DNA of 39,677 nucleotides from Microvirga calopogonii (GTDB lineage: Bacteria > Pseudomonadota > Alphaproteobacteria > Rhizobiales > Beijerinckiaceae). This document shows, in pieces, positions 9,001 through 16,502 of the stretch. Each line of letters begins with the position of its first letter. Position 1 is the stretch's first letter. The stretch covers positions 1 through 39,677 of the forward strand of contig NZ_QDGA01000044.1 in NCBI RefSeq assembly GCF_003347665.1, written 5' to 3'. The notes beneath the pieces are model-generated. The model was not told the origin of the DNA, did no database searches, and saw nothing but the letters and a program-made list of their open reading frames with translations. Made by a program: the position numbers and the translations under genes.

Positions 9001-9433
9001 GGACCGCAATGTCGATGGGACGGTGATTACAGAGGTTCACGTTGGTGACGCCTGCTCGGCCATGCGGGCTCGATTCTCAAGTAAGGTCGTTCCGCCCATC
9101 CTTTCTAAGGAGCCGCTGATCGCCGTTATTGAGATTGATTGGTCTAAGGGCAACCCTGTGATCACTCGCTGGTCGCCTGCCAATGCCGAACAGCAGAAGG
9201 CAGGAAACGGAGCTGTTGTTCGGTGTCAGGACCAGACCCTCGCCGTGCAAGTCCTTGGGGAAATCCGCTCACGCACCGCACTCAGGGCTCAGGGTGCAAA
9301 TGGCACCCGCCTCTTCATAGCGATCGGGAACAACGCACCCAAAGAGACCAGCCTAACTATCAAAACAGACGATATGAGCCTCGAAGCGATCAAAGCCATG
9401 AGAGGCGTTATCGGGATAGAAATGACAGGATAA
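6002..9433 (+). CDS. dnaE: DNA polymerase III alpha subunit, DnaE type
   Basis: This 1143-residue C-family polymerase synthesises DNA as the replicative alpha subunit. The palm aspartates are visible in PDFDVDF (Asp397, Asp399) and KFDFLGL (Asp546), matching E. coli Asp401, Asp403 and Asp555. Other landmarks are GPGRGSGAGS, a THATKHAAG segment, the fingers region YRPGPMEYIP and GFNKSHAAAYA. Helix-hairpin-helix, OB-like and C-terminal domains follow. The N-terminal PHP domain is degenerate: the usual HS motif reads KTES (residues 6-9) and the TDxxN region reads CDRN (38-41), so it should not bind catalytic metals. Length fits DnaE1 rather than the shorter error-prone DnaE2/ImuC. No imuA/imuB neighbours are present, and a dnaQ lies immediately upstream. 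This is probably a second, plasmid-borne copy. Confidence 0.93.
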   Translation: MPNNLKTESYYSFGRSCLSPEAIVGLAKAAGQNAVGLCDRNSMAGSYEFCKAAKKADIKPVLGLSVEASIQGAEANTTLTGWVTLYARNDAGLKHLYRMASDCHSGPLPLEILVQGQADTIYILTGPTLDGLLANATRSSNAPAYVQNLFSILDASGVTYAVEIERRQGPEPVEAGILDLLNELRLEPAVVATSEIRHGSAADREALEIVDFVSRRKEIGVAEALAEKGNITAAVIFKTPEELEALFADVPQALTNADSIAARSEAFVQSSQPRIPHMPGLTAEDEIEQIKQRAREGLAARIAQNPYIEEKKQAYLDRLEFELDHITRLGFSGYFLIVSDFITWSKQHNIPVGPGRGSGAGSLVAWSLSITELDPIRFDLFFERFINPERISLPDFDVDFCKARRPEVLDYVHHRYGADHVAHIGSYATLAAKGAFRAAAASRGLAPGAVESFVRLIPDDAQTLADAAELPPVARALSQPEIAEAFKAAQVVEGTVTHATKHAAGIIIADRPLMETCPLYPPDKSDLQVAQFEMGAAEATGHVKFDFLGLETLTIIEKTRRLLKADGVEIDPYALPWEDEATFTMLNRGWTLRVFQIESPGMTKAVREIKPTRFEDLIALVALYRPGPMEYIPQYAARKAGRAKVTYPHPKLAETLAETYGIIIYQEQIMQMARIVAGYSLAEADVLRKAIGKKVPEEIAKQRTIFVQKCIEQGETEKDANELYDFVLPFAAYGFNKSHAAAYALLTWITAYLKRHYTHEFLAANMEQEVTKVEKLMRTVEEAKKIGITVLPPDINVSGASFRIEKRQDGSKAIRYALCALSGLGRDLAAQIVAIRESGPFKSLEDFIDRTSGIVKQSDILTLILAGAFDRLPAQNTDKHVAPKDNQARINLRAEHLSATEPLRKQAASRKSAGVSQGDLFGSFAPMPLKFAVEPLSVGDAIAGEEKAFGYRFAAHPIDIYADLIGTNGIMSLTTARRTMREISLDQTSLKALVEIVGIQDRNVDGTVITEVHVGDACSAMRARFSSKVVPPILSKEPLIAVIEIDWSKGNPVITRWSPANAEQQKAGNGAVVRCQDQTLAVQVLGEIRSRTALRAQGANGTRLFIAIGNNAPKETSLTIKTDDMSLEAIKAMRGVIGIEMTG

Positions 9434-9437
9434 ATTT

Positions 9438-9710
9438 ATGAACCCGTCGAAGATCGAGATTCGTCTTTCCGAGAACTGCGGTGATGCGGGTCTCGCTGAG
9501 ATCCGCGACGTGATCCGGCAGAAGGCGCTTCGCCCTCCCGGATCGTCCGGCTTGGTTTTCATTGTGCCCGCCAATGGAGCTGACGTAATGATTGACACTC
9601 ACGTGAGACGCCTCAGCATTTCACACGACGTCATCTCAGCTCTCGAGAGTCTGCCAAGTGTGCAGCAGGCAAGGGTAACCGGCGACGGCAACTCGAGGCT
9701 CCAAGGTTAG
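9438..9710 (+). CDS. Free-standing DnaE C-terminal-domain-like protein
   Basis: This 90-residue protein starts 4 bases after the dnaE stop, in a different frame. Its layout, a beta strand IEIRL, a helix, a strand GLVFIV, a strand plus helix LSISHDVISALESLPSV and a final strand, matches the C-terminal domain of DnaE proteins. The upstream DnaE keeps its own version, with LTIKTDDMSLEAIKAMRGV near its end. The small protein is therefore a second copy, not a tail lost by frameshift. In E. coli this part of alpha contacts the tau clamp-loader subunit; a role in clamp-loader or polymerase contact here is inference. There is no signal or membrane segment. Confidence 0.6.
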   Translation: MNPSKIEIRLSENCGDAGLAEIRDVIRQKALRPPGSSGLVFIVPANGADVMIDTHVRRLSISHDVISALESLPSVQQARVTGDGNSRLQG

Positions 9711-9770
9711 CTGCGGTTATATGCTCGTGTACTTCCGCCAGACCACAAAAGCTGAACAGGTACCCTGATA

Positions 9771-10874
9771 TTATTCCGGCCTGATTGTCGGCTGCCTAGA
9801 AGGTGGAAGATTGTCGACAGGTACCTTGTACTGTCTCAAGATCGTAATGGCTTGGGTTTCTATGTTGTTCGAAGTGTTGCTCCTAACTCGTGTTTCCTCT
9901 CTGAGGAGATTCTCATTGGCCCGTGCACGCTTATTTATTGCGTCAAGTTCCGACAATACACCTTCTCGGGTTGTCTGCCGCAAAATTGCATCCTTGTCAT
10001 TTGTTGAAAGCCCTTCGGATGCTCGTTGCACAAAGCTGGCAAAGGACGCGCCCATATACAGCAGGTTTAGCACCTCAATGCTCTCAGCAGACTTTCTAGC
10101 TCGTTCGAGCTCTTCGTTTAGTTTCGCGTTAATTTGATCAAGCGCGACCAGAGCCTCCCTCCTCGACGAGGCCAGCTTCTCAATCTCTGATCTGACGCCA
10201 TCTTCCACGACCCTCGTACGAAATTCGTCCATGAGTCGCTCGAGTTCGCGACTTCTTGCAACCGACCAATCAAAATTACCAAGATTCCTCTCCGCATACA
10301 GAGCCAACATGTCTCTCGTCAGCAGGTCCACGGGCTGGTGACCGACTGCAATAGATCCGTCCGGACTACTACGGAACCAGTATGCCAGACTCGCAGAAGC
10401 GTCCACTTGCCCCTTCTCGATAACGTAAAAGGGATCAGGATGCTCTGTATGATTTAATTCGGCTTCGGCAGGTGTTGCGCCGATGCCTACATAGTCAAGG
10501 CGATTGCCTATTAGTTTTCGATATTCCCCCGAATCGGTTTGCGTAGATTGAACCCTCGCAACCACAAGCACCCCTCCACTTCCCGCGTACTTCAGGTCAT
10601 TCAAGATCTTTGGTTCAAGCTTCTTTAATTCCGCGCTCACCCTCATATCGACTCCGAAATTGTTGATCAGAGGGAGGCCAAGCGCCAAGAATTCTGCGAT
10701 ATTCGTATATGTCTTGATCGTCGAAGGGGGACTGGGGGGCAACTTTGGGACGGATTGGAGAGGTGTCAATTGCAATCCGTCTTGGGCAAGACTCAACTGC
10801 ACTGTGTCAAAGAGAACGAACGCCCCTAGAACCATCGCACTAATGTGCTTGGTGTGTCTCCCGCGCTCACTCAT
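9771..10874 (-). CDS. Secreted coiled-coil protein of unknown function
   Basis: This 367-residue protein has a Sec-type signal peptide (hydrophobic core about residues 12-30, cleavage probably after the AQ near residue 31). A Pro-rich segment, an alpha/beta region and a long charged helical part (about residues 200-350) likely to form coiled coil follow. I recognise no family. Its ATG overlaps the stop of the preceding gene by 4 bases (ATGA), so the two are translationally coupled and probably act together in the periplasm or envelope. Composition is AT-richer than the flanking dnaE and topB genes, and the strand is opposite, consistent with a later insertion into a replication block. Confidence 0.7.
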   Translation of the reverse strand: MSERGRHTKHISAMVLGAFVLFDTVQLSLAQDGLQLTPLQSVPKLPPSPPSTIKTYTNIAEFLALGLPLINNFGVDMRVSAELKKLEPKILNDLKYAGSGGVLVVARVQSTQTDSGEYRKLIGNRLDYVGIGATPAEAELNHTEHPDPFYVIEKGQVDASASLAYWFRSSPDGSIAVGHQPVDLLTRDMLALYAERNLGNFDWSVARSRELERLMDEFRTRVVEDGVRSEIEKLASSRREALVALDQINAKLNEELERARKSAESIEVLNLLYMGASFASFVQRASEGLSTNDKDAILRQTTREGVLSELDAINKRARANENLLREETRVRSNTSNNIETQAITILRQYKVPVDNLPPSRQPTIRPE

Positions 10875-12241
10875 CGTGGTCTCCTGTCACTCTCGGAGAC
10901 TTTTGGAAGATTCTGCTGGATGCGGAGGGCCTGGGCTCGGTGTTCGAGCACGAACGAAAGGCACGCAGCAGCATAGGCCTGATTCAATCGCTCTACATTA
11001 ACTTGGTCGAGGATCAACTGCGCCTCCTGCCAAGTTTTGGGTGACGTCAGGTCCTTCCATAGAATTCCTTTTGTTGTCCGTACATCCTGGAATAATATCG
11101 GTCCAATGACCTTCCAGTCTCTTACGTCGGCTTTTGCGGACTGAGCCATCCTAAGGACCCGAGTGTAATCGAGTTTGTAGGACTCAAGGTTTACCTGAAC
11201 ACATTTCGCTTGATCGATTTCGCCAATATTCCTGGAGACGGACCAGGGCGTTCCGTCTGGCTTTAGGTGTGCGACGATATGATCGACATCTTTGATGTTT
11301 TTCAGGAACAGTGCGCCGCTTTTGTCAACTTCATCACGTGTGAATCGGGCGGCCAGAACGGACTTGGTTTCGCCGGTCCTCAGCCAATCTCGCCCATCTT
11401 GTCCATAACTTTCTGCATCAATCCGATACACAACGCAAAGATCGGCTGGGGACGCTGAGTGCAGCTTATAAGCTATGAAGCTCGCGGCATTGCGGTCCTT
11501 TTCAAATTTCGTTCGTGCAGCTTCGACAATGCGGGACTCATTGTCCCGGGCCGTGTTAATAGCCTCCGCCACTGAGTGCTGTTGCTTAGGATCAGCCATT
11601 GCAGTCAGCCAATCTATATGATGGTTAACTGAAATCGCTAGATTGACGTCTGTAATGATGCCCCAGCCTAAGGCGGCACAATCAACTGCTAAGCATGCTG
11701 AACAGACGGACGAGGGGAGCGTCGAACGACCTTCAGGTAAGTTAACCAGTTTGTCCCGTGCAATATCGAAATAGTCGTATGCTTTCTCAAGACGAGGAAC
11801 AAAATCGCCTCTAGCAGGATTGTTTGCCTGGAGAGACACTCCTCGGACTTGTGCCTCTAGGATTATATCTTTTATTCGTTGTATCGCCGTAACGACCTCG
11901 TTGTGAATCACATATGCGGCCTGTTGGCCGAGAGCGTCAAAAATATCTTTACGCAATTGCGCAATCTGACCAATTATGAATTCTATCGACTTTTGGAGCG
12001 CTGCAAGTTGCTGAATAGCTACATCTAGTTTCCCGTTTATAGCTGAAAGGCTGGCTCCGAGCCCACCATCTCCCCGGCTTGTGTCAGCTATCATTTTAAT
12101 CACGCCGATAGCTGCAACAACCGCTTCAACGTACTGGGCTTGAGCGGGCCTTGTTCCTAGTGCTGGAACCAGAGGCACGGCGACCAACCCGGACGTGGCC
12201 GCAGATGCGATCACATTGCGTATAAACTCCCGCCGATCCAT
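10871..12241 (-). CDS. Tat-exported helical protein of unknown function
   Basis: This 456-residue protein starts with a twin-arginine signal: MDRREF at residues 1-6, a hydrophobic stretch to about 27 and an AQAQ cleavage region near 36. It should leave the cytoplasm folded. After the signal comes a hydrophobic/Gly segment and a long amphipathic helical region (about residues 40-115) typical of coiled coils. A Cys cluster, CSACLAVDC, lies in the middle. Upstream in-frame starts exist (12334, 12256). I chose 12241 because GGAG lies 9 bases before it and the signal then begins properly. The overall look (exported, helical hairpin-like N-terminal half) recalls alpha-helical pore-forming proteins, but this is only a resemblance. 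It is the first gene of a coupled pair. Confidence 0.7.
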   Translation of the reverse strand: MDRREFIRNVIASAATSGLVAVPLVPALGTRPAQAQYVEAVVAAIGVIKMIADTSRGDGGLGASLSAINGKLDVAIQQLAALQKSIEFIIGQIAQLRKDIFDALGQQAAYVIHNEVVTAIQRIKDIILEAQVRGVSLQANNPARGDFVPRLEKAYDYFDIARDKLVNLPEGRSTLPSSVCSACLAVDCAALGWGIITDVNLAISVNHHIDWLTAMADPKQQHSVAEAINTARDNESRIVEAARTKFEKDRNAASFIAYKLHSASPADLCVVYRIDAESYGQDGRDWLRTGETKSVLAARFTRDEVDKSGALFLKNIKDVDHIVAHLKPDGTPWSVSRNIGEIDQAKCVQVNLESYKLDYTRVLRMAQSAKADVRDWKVIGPILFQDVRTTKGILWKDLTSPKTWQEAQLILDQVNVERLNQAYAAACLSFVLEHRAQALRIQQNLPKVSESDRRPR

Positions 12242-12528
12242 TGTTTTGAGCTCCATGCTCCGTCCGGCTGTTATGAATATTGAGGGAGATAGGTACTTTT
12301 CACAATTATTGATCGTTTGTGGGTGGTTGCTCAAAAGGGTTAGATCCGGCCATGTCCGGAGCCATTCTGCTCGAGAGGCAAACGGCGCTCACACTCTTAC
12401 GGGTCCTGCCGCCGAAATAAACTGTTGTGTGAACGAAATTAAATGTAATCTGCGACAGCCATGCTCTCGTCCACAAACCCCGAGCATGGTACCGGTTAAT
12501 TCCAGAACGATAGCAGAACACACGATTC
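12242..12528. other. Divergent intergenic region before topB
   Basis: This AT-rich region separates the leftward exported pair from topB. I see no gene. It must hold promoters for both directions. A TTGTGT...TAATCT pair around 12424-12450 has a short spacer and is not convincing. Confidence 0.35.
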
Positions 12529-14883
12529 ATGCCCTCCATCGTCATTTGCGAAAAACCATCCCAAGCCCGTGACATCGTCACGGCGGTTGGAAACACCTAC
12601 GGGCAGGTTCTCGCTGCCCAAGGACACCTGCTCCGGCTGCAACTCCCAGGCGAGGTCAATCCGGCCTGGGAGAAATGGACCGATGACCTCCTCTACCCTC
12701 AGGGCGGCCGCTACGGCTATGTGCCCGGCGAGGGCGGCGGCAAAAAGGAGGCCCTTGAGAAGATCAAGCGAGCTGTATCGTCCGCCGACGAAGTGATCAT
12801 CGCCACCGACTGCGACCGTGAGGGCCAGGGCATCGGCCAGAGCCTCCTGGAGTTCCTCAAGTTCAGGGGCCGCGTCCGTCGAGCCATGTTCACGGCGCAG
12901 GATCCGACAACCCTGCAATCCGCCTTTAAGTCGCTCAAGCCCAATTCAGAGTATCAAGGCATGTACGATGCCTTCGTCGCCCGTCAGCAGGGGGACCAGA
13001 TTTACAATCTCTCCCTGACGCGGGTTGCGACGAACAACCTTCGTCCCGAGGGCAGCAAGAAGCCGGTTGGCATTGGGCGCGTCCGCAGCCCTACCCTTGG
13101 TATCCTCTGCCGGCGGGAACTCGAGATCCGAAACTTCGTGCCGAAAGAGTATTTCGAGGTTCGGCTGAACGTCCTGGGCGGGTCCGGCAGTGCGGACCTC
13201 TTCTATCGGCCCTCTGACGAGAACCGGATTTTCATCCGAGGGACGGCGGACGAGATCGCGGAGGCTGCGAAAGCCTATTCCGGCCCGGTCCATGTGAAGA
13301 CCGAGCGCAAAGAGCGGTCGCCTGCCAAGCCGATGGACCTGCCGACGCTCCAGAAGCGGGCCTCCCAATGGGGGTGGACGGCGAAGAAGACCCTCGACAC
13401 GGCTCAGGATCTCTATGAGACCTTCAAAATCATCACATATCCCCGGTCTGAGTCCCGTTACCTGAATGAAAGCCTGATCCCCCAGGCCGCTCCCCTCCTC
13501 GGGATGCTGAAGGAGGTCACGGACTATGCCTCCTACTCCCTCAAGGCTCCCGTGATCCGGAAAGGCAAGAGCGGCGTCTTCTCTGACAAGCAACTGGAGG
13601 GCATCTCCCACCATGCCATCATTCCAAACATCAACTGCCCGGGCGGCTTCGCCAAAACCGTCGGCCAGCTCAATCCCGACCAGAAACGTCTCTTCGACCT
13701 GATTGCCCGGACCTTCCTCGCAGCGATCGGCGAGCAACACATCTACGACCAGACGAAGGTTTGGGTAGACGTACAGGCGCCTCTAGTGCCTCCCGGCAAG
13801 TTCACCTTCTCAGTGACCGGCTCGGTACCGGTCTTTGCTGGATGGAAAGAGATCTTCGAGGATAAGTCGGACGACGACGAGGAAGAAACCAAGCTCCCGC
13901 CGCTCAAGAACGGCGAGCCCGTGAAGGCAAGGGAGACGGAAGTCCAGGTCAAGATGACCAAGCCGCCGCCGCGGTATACCGAAGGCAGCCTTATCGAGGC
14001 CATGCAGGACGCGTGGAAGTTCGTCGATGATCCAGCCGAGCGGGAGCGCCTCAAGGAGGCCAAGGGGATTGGAACTCCTGCTACGCGCGACACCATCATC
14101 GAGGGCCTGAAGCTCCAGGGACAGATTACAGTCCAGAAGAAGAACCTGGTTCCCACCGAACTCGGCATGCAGCTATTCCAGATCCTGGCCTCTGCCGCCC
14201 CTGTAATCGTCGACCCCGGGGCAACCGCTCGTATGGAAGCCCGCCTTGATGACATCCTCAGCGGCAAGGCAAGCGCTGACCAGGTGATCAAGGAAATCTC
14301 GAAGGTTGCCTACAATCTCATTCCGAGCATCAAACAGAAGAAAGGGTCAGTCACTGCAGCTGTGGCAACCCCTCCAACCAAAGCCATGGTTCAGTTCGCG
14401 CAGACCATCGCCGGCCGGAAGAACATCCCCCTCCCCCGAGAGGTCACGAAAAGTTTCAAAGCCTGCAAAGCCTTCATCGACCAGCACAACGGAACTCCCC
14501 AAAATGGGCAGGGAAGCGGCGATTGGCTCCTGGACAAAGCACAGAGGCTCGCCCAGGCCACCAACACGCCGTTGCCAGAGGCAATGAAGCAGGATCGCGC
14601 CGCGCTAAAAAAGTTCGTTGATGAAGCTGAGAAAAAGCGTGGTGCCGAACCCGCAAGCGACAGCCAGATGACCTGGATCAAGAAGCTCGTTGACCAGGGC
14701 GCCACCCCACCTGAGGGTTATCCGAACGCGGTGTCGAAGACCACGGCGAGCAAGTTTCTCGATGCAGCTTTCGCCAAGAAGGCTGCCAATGGCGGGTCTG
14801 GGGGAAAGCCGGCATCGGGGAAAGGTGGAGCCCAGAGCCGGACAGCAGCTCCGGCGAAACGCTTTGCGGGGGCCAAGAAATAG
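12529..14883 (+). CDS. topB: DNA topoisomerase III (type IA) with C-terminal repeats
   Basis: This 784-residue type IA topoisomerase relaxes and decatenates DNA through a single-strand break. The TOPRIM domain has Glu8 (ICEKPSQA) and DCDREG with Asp94 and Asp96. The catalytic tyrosine is Tyr304 in ITYPRSESRYL, the form typical of topoisomerase III. The core ends near residue 605. The extension holds no zinc finger but three tandem ~40-residue helical repeats (about 614-654, 664-704 and 711-753) with a central P-L-P or P-P motif, then a Lys/Gly/Ala-rich tail. Plasmid TopB proteins usually help resolve replication or transfer intermediates. With dnaE-dnaQ in the same window, a role in replicon replication is likely. 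Confidence 0.92.
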   Translation: MPSIVICEKPSQARDIVTAVGNTYGQVLAAQGHLLRLQLPGEVNPAWEKWTDDLLYPQGGRYGYVPGEGGGKKEALEKIKRAVSSADEVIIATDCDREGQGIGQSLLEFLKFRGRVRRAMFTAQDPTTLQSAFKSLKPNSEYQGMYDAFVARQQGDQIYNLSLTRVATNNLRPEGSKKPVGIGRVRSPTLGILCRRELEIRNFVPKEYFEVRLNVLGGSGSADLFYRPSDENRIFIRGTADEIAEAAKAYSGPVHVKTERKERSPAKPMDLPTLQKRASQWGWTAKKTLDTAQDLYETFKIITYPRSESRYLNESLIPQAAPLLGMLKEVTDYASYSLKAPVIRKGKSGVFSDKQLEGISHHAIIPNINCPGGFAKTVGQLNPDQKRLFDLIARTFLAAIGEQHIYDQTKVWVDVQAPLVPPGKFTFSVTGSVPVFAGWKEIFEDKSDDDEEETKLPPLKNGEPVKARETEVQVKMTKPPPRYTEGSLIEAMQDAWKFVDDPAERERLKEAKGIGTPATRDTIIEGLKLQGQITVQKKNLVPTELGMQLFQILASAAPVIVDPGATARMEARLDDILSGKASADQVIKEISKVAYNLIPSIKQKKGSVTAAVATPPTKAMVQFAQTIAGRKNIPLPREVTKSFKACKAFIDQHNGTPQNGQGSGDWLLDKAQRLAQATNTPLPEAMKQDRAALKKFVDEAEKKRGAEPASDSQMTWIKKLVDQGATPPEGYPNAVSKTTASKFLDAAFAKKAANGGSGGKPASGKGGAQSRTAAPAKRFAGAKK

Positions 14884-14911
14884 ACGAGGCACCTCACTTC
14901 CCAAAATGAAG

Positions 14912-14941
14912 AAGGCCGGGTTTCACCCCGGCCTTTTCTTT
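14912..14941. terminator. Bidirectional intrinsic terminator after topB
   Basis: AAGGCCGGG (14912-14920) pairs with CCCGGCCTT (14927-14935) around a 6-base loop, followed by TTCTTT. On the other strand the stem is followed by CTTCATTTT, so it probably also ends the convergent gene that stops at 14940. Confidence 0.85.
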
Positions 14942-15341
14942 AGGTCTCACTGGGCAGTGTGAACATGCCCTCAATTTCCATCTGCGCTCGGGCAAACACA
15001 TCATAGGGATGAGAGTGTTCAGCCGTGACCTCTTCGAAGATCGTCGAAATCAATTGCTTGTTGCCGCAGATGGCAAACAACGTCACAGCATCTTTGACAG
15101 CGCGAATTTGGCCATCGTAGTCCCTCTCGTCTTTCCGGCTCGTGTAAATCTGGACAGAGGAACCGAAAACCGACGCTTGGATCTCCTTGGGCGTAAAGCC
15201 TTCCGGAGGGGGTAGTTGGTCCGCGTCAACATCGGGTGCTTCTGCCGCGACCGCCTCGTCCCAAGCTGGCGCCGGCTCCTCATCGCCCTTGGCGCTGATC
15301 GGGACCAGGTCCTGGACATCGTCAAAAGGATCGTCTGCCAT
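14940..15341 (-). CDS. Small acidic hypothetical protein
   Basis: This 133-residue protein is not recognised. The N-terminal ~45 residues are acidic and Ala/Pro-rich, probably disordered. The C-terminal part (about 48-133) looks globular, with alternating strands and helices. There is no signal or membrane segment, so it should be cytoplasmic. A strong ribosome site, AAAGGAGG, precedes the ATG. It converges on topB, sharing the terminator, and is divergent from the next unknown gene. Confidence 0.7.
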   Translation of the reverse strand: MADDPFDDVQDLVPISAKGDEEPAPAWDEAVAAEAPDVDADQLPPPEGFTPKEIQASVFGSSVQIYTSRKDERDYDGQIRAVKDAVTLFAICGNKQLISTIFEEVTAEHSHPYDVFARAQMEIEGMFTLPSET

Positions 15342-15397
15342 TCACAACCTCCTTTCGGCAGCTAACTTTAATTCGGAATAGCACATTAAAACGCATG

Positions 15398-15421
15398 GCG
15401 CGATACCCCTAATGCGCGATA
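15398..15421. promoter_or_regulatory. Direct repeat in a divergent promoter region
   Basis: GCGCGATA occurs at 15398-15405 and again at 15414-15421, a 16-base period, in the 120-base gap between two divergent unknown genes. Tandem same-face sites of this kind can be operators. With only two short copies, chance is possible. Confidence 0.3.
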
Positions 15422-15461
15422 TTGGCATGTATCTGAGCCAAAAGAGAGCAGAACAAACGCC

Positions 15462-16391
15462 ATGATTCGAGAGACCTCCCATACCCCTTTCCTGCGATCC
15501 AGCTTCGAGATCGTTTATGATCGCGGGATCTGCTCCTCTTCGGATGGCAACTACGAGCCTGCTCTCTTGAGCGGGCGCGCCGCGTCGGCCGAGATCCTAG
15601 CCAGGTCCTTAAGTCTCCTCGTCAATCGCAGCGCAACCGCTCAAGACGAGAACGACGTTCTTGATATGCGGTACCTCTACGCGGCCGTGGCGCTGACCGA
15701 CGAAAGCAAGGTCTCCGGCGCGGCCCAAACGCAAATCATGCGCCATGCGCGGTCCGCATTGTTGGCAGCCGACGACACGGACGGCGTTCTTGAGCGCACC
15801 CACTTCGCCCTCTCCTCTCTGCGCCTTCCCGGCAATAAGGCCCTCGCTGTCGACCTACCGGCCGCGATGTCCGGCCTACGGGAACTGATGTGGGGGCCCA
15901 GCGTCCGGAAAGCCGGAGTAGCGGCAATCGCCGACCCGAACCTAACGGCCACGGCTCAGGCCCTGGCCTTTGCTGCAATTTGCAGGCCATGCCAATGGTT
16001 TAGCCCGGACACCGGGATCATCGTTCGCGCCGGCTGCTCTATCCGCCCATCGGGACGGGGGTTCCGCTTAACCCTCCCTTGGTCGCATTCCCTTCTTCGG
16101 CTCTCCCATGAAGCGAGCATGAGCGTCATCAAAGCCGGGTTTGAGCGCGGACTGACCGAAATGGAGCTCCTGGACACCCTCATCACCCTGAAAGACGTGG
16201 CAAGCCAGTCAAATCCCCAAGAGAACCCAAGTGCAGCGTCCGAACGCGGCCGGGACTATGTGATCTACGATTATGCGGTTGACGCCTATGCCACCGTCGA
16301 GCGTCAAGACCAGATCTTCGCCGACCCTGTGCTGACCCTCGCCGCGGCTACAGCCGTCGCGCTCACCGTTAACCATTGGAACGAGGAATAA
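15462..16391 (+). CDS. Hypothetical protein upstream of the pilus operon
   Basis: This 309-residue protein is not recognised. It is Ala/Leu-rich and largely helical, without signal peptide or clear membrane segment. A Cys-containing segment (CRPCQW, near residue 183) stands out. It ends 111 bases before cpaB on the same strand. Co-expression with the pilus operon is possible, but the AT-rich gap before cpaB suggests that cpaB has its own promoter. Codon use matches the pilus genes, supporting it as a real gene. Confidence 0.7.
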   Translation: MIRETSHTPFLRSSFEIVYDRGICSSSDGNYEPALLSGRAASAEILARSLSLLVNRSATAQDENDVLDMRYLYAAVALTDESKVSGAAQTQIMRHARSALLAADDTDGVLERTHFALSSLRLPGNKALAVDLPAAMSGLRELMWGPSVRKAGVAAIADPNLTATAQALAFAAICRPCQWFSPDTGIIVRAGCSIRPSGRGFRLTLPWSHSLLRLSHEASMSVIKAGFERGLTEMELLDTLITLKDVASQSNPQENPSAASERGRDYVIYDYAVDAYATVERQDQIFADPVLTLAAATAVALTVNHWNEE

Positions 16392-16502
16392 TGGCAGCGG
16401 GAGCGCAAAAAACCGAGTTGTTGTGCGGTAAAAAGATATAAAAGGTGGTAGTAGCACTTTAATTCGGCTTACACGAATCATAACGGGAATCGGATACGGT
16501 TC

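Noticed and set aside
6002..9433. Error-prone DnaE2/ImuC of a mutasome cassette
   Set aside because: The protein is longer than ImuC, has a C-terminal domain, lies behind a dnaQ gene and has no imuA or imuB neighbours.
9431..9440. A frameshift splitting one dnaE gene into two
   Set aside because: The large protein already ends with its own C-terminal domain, and the small protein has a separate ATG and a full second copy of that domain.
15365..16467. ACTTTAATTCGG occurring both at 15365 and at 16456, upstream of two genes
   Set aside because: A 12-base match between two places in 40 kb is expected many times by chance, and the flanks do not match.
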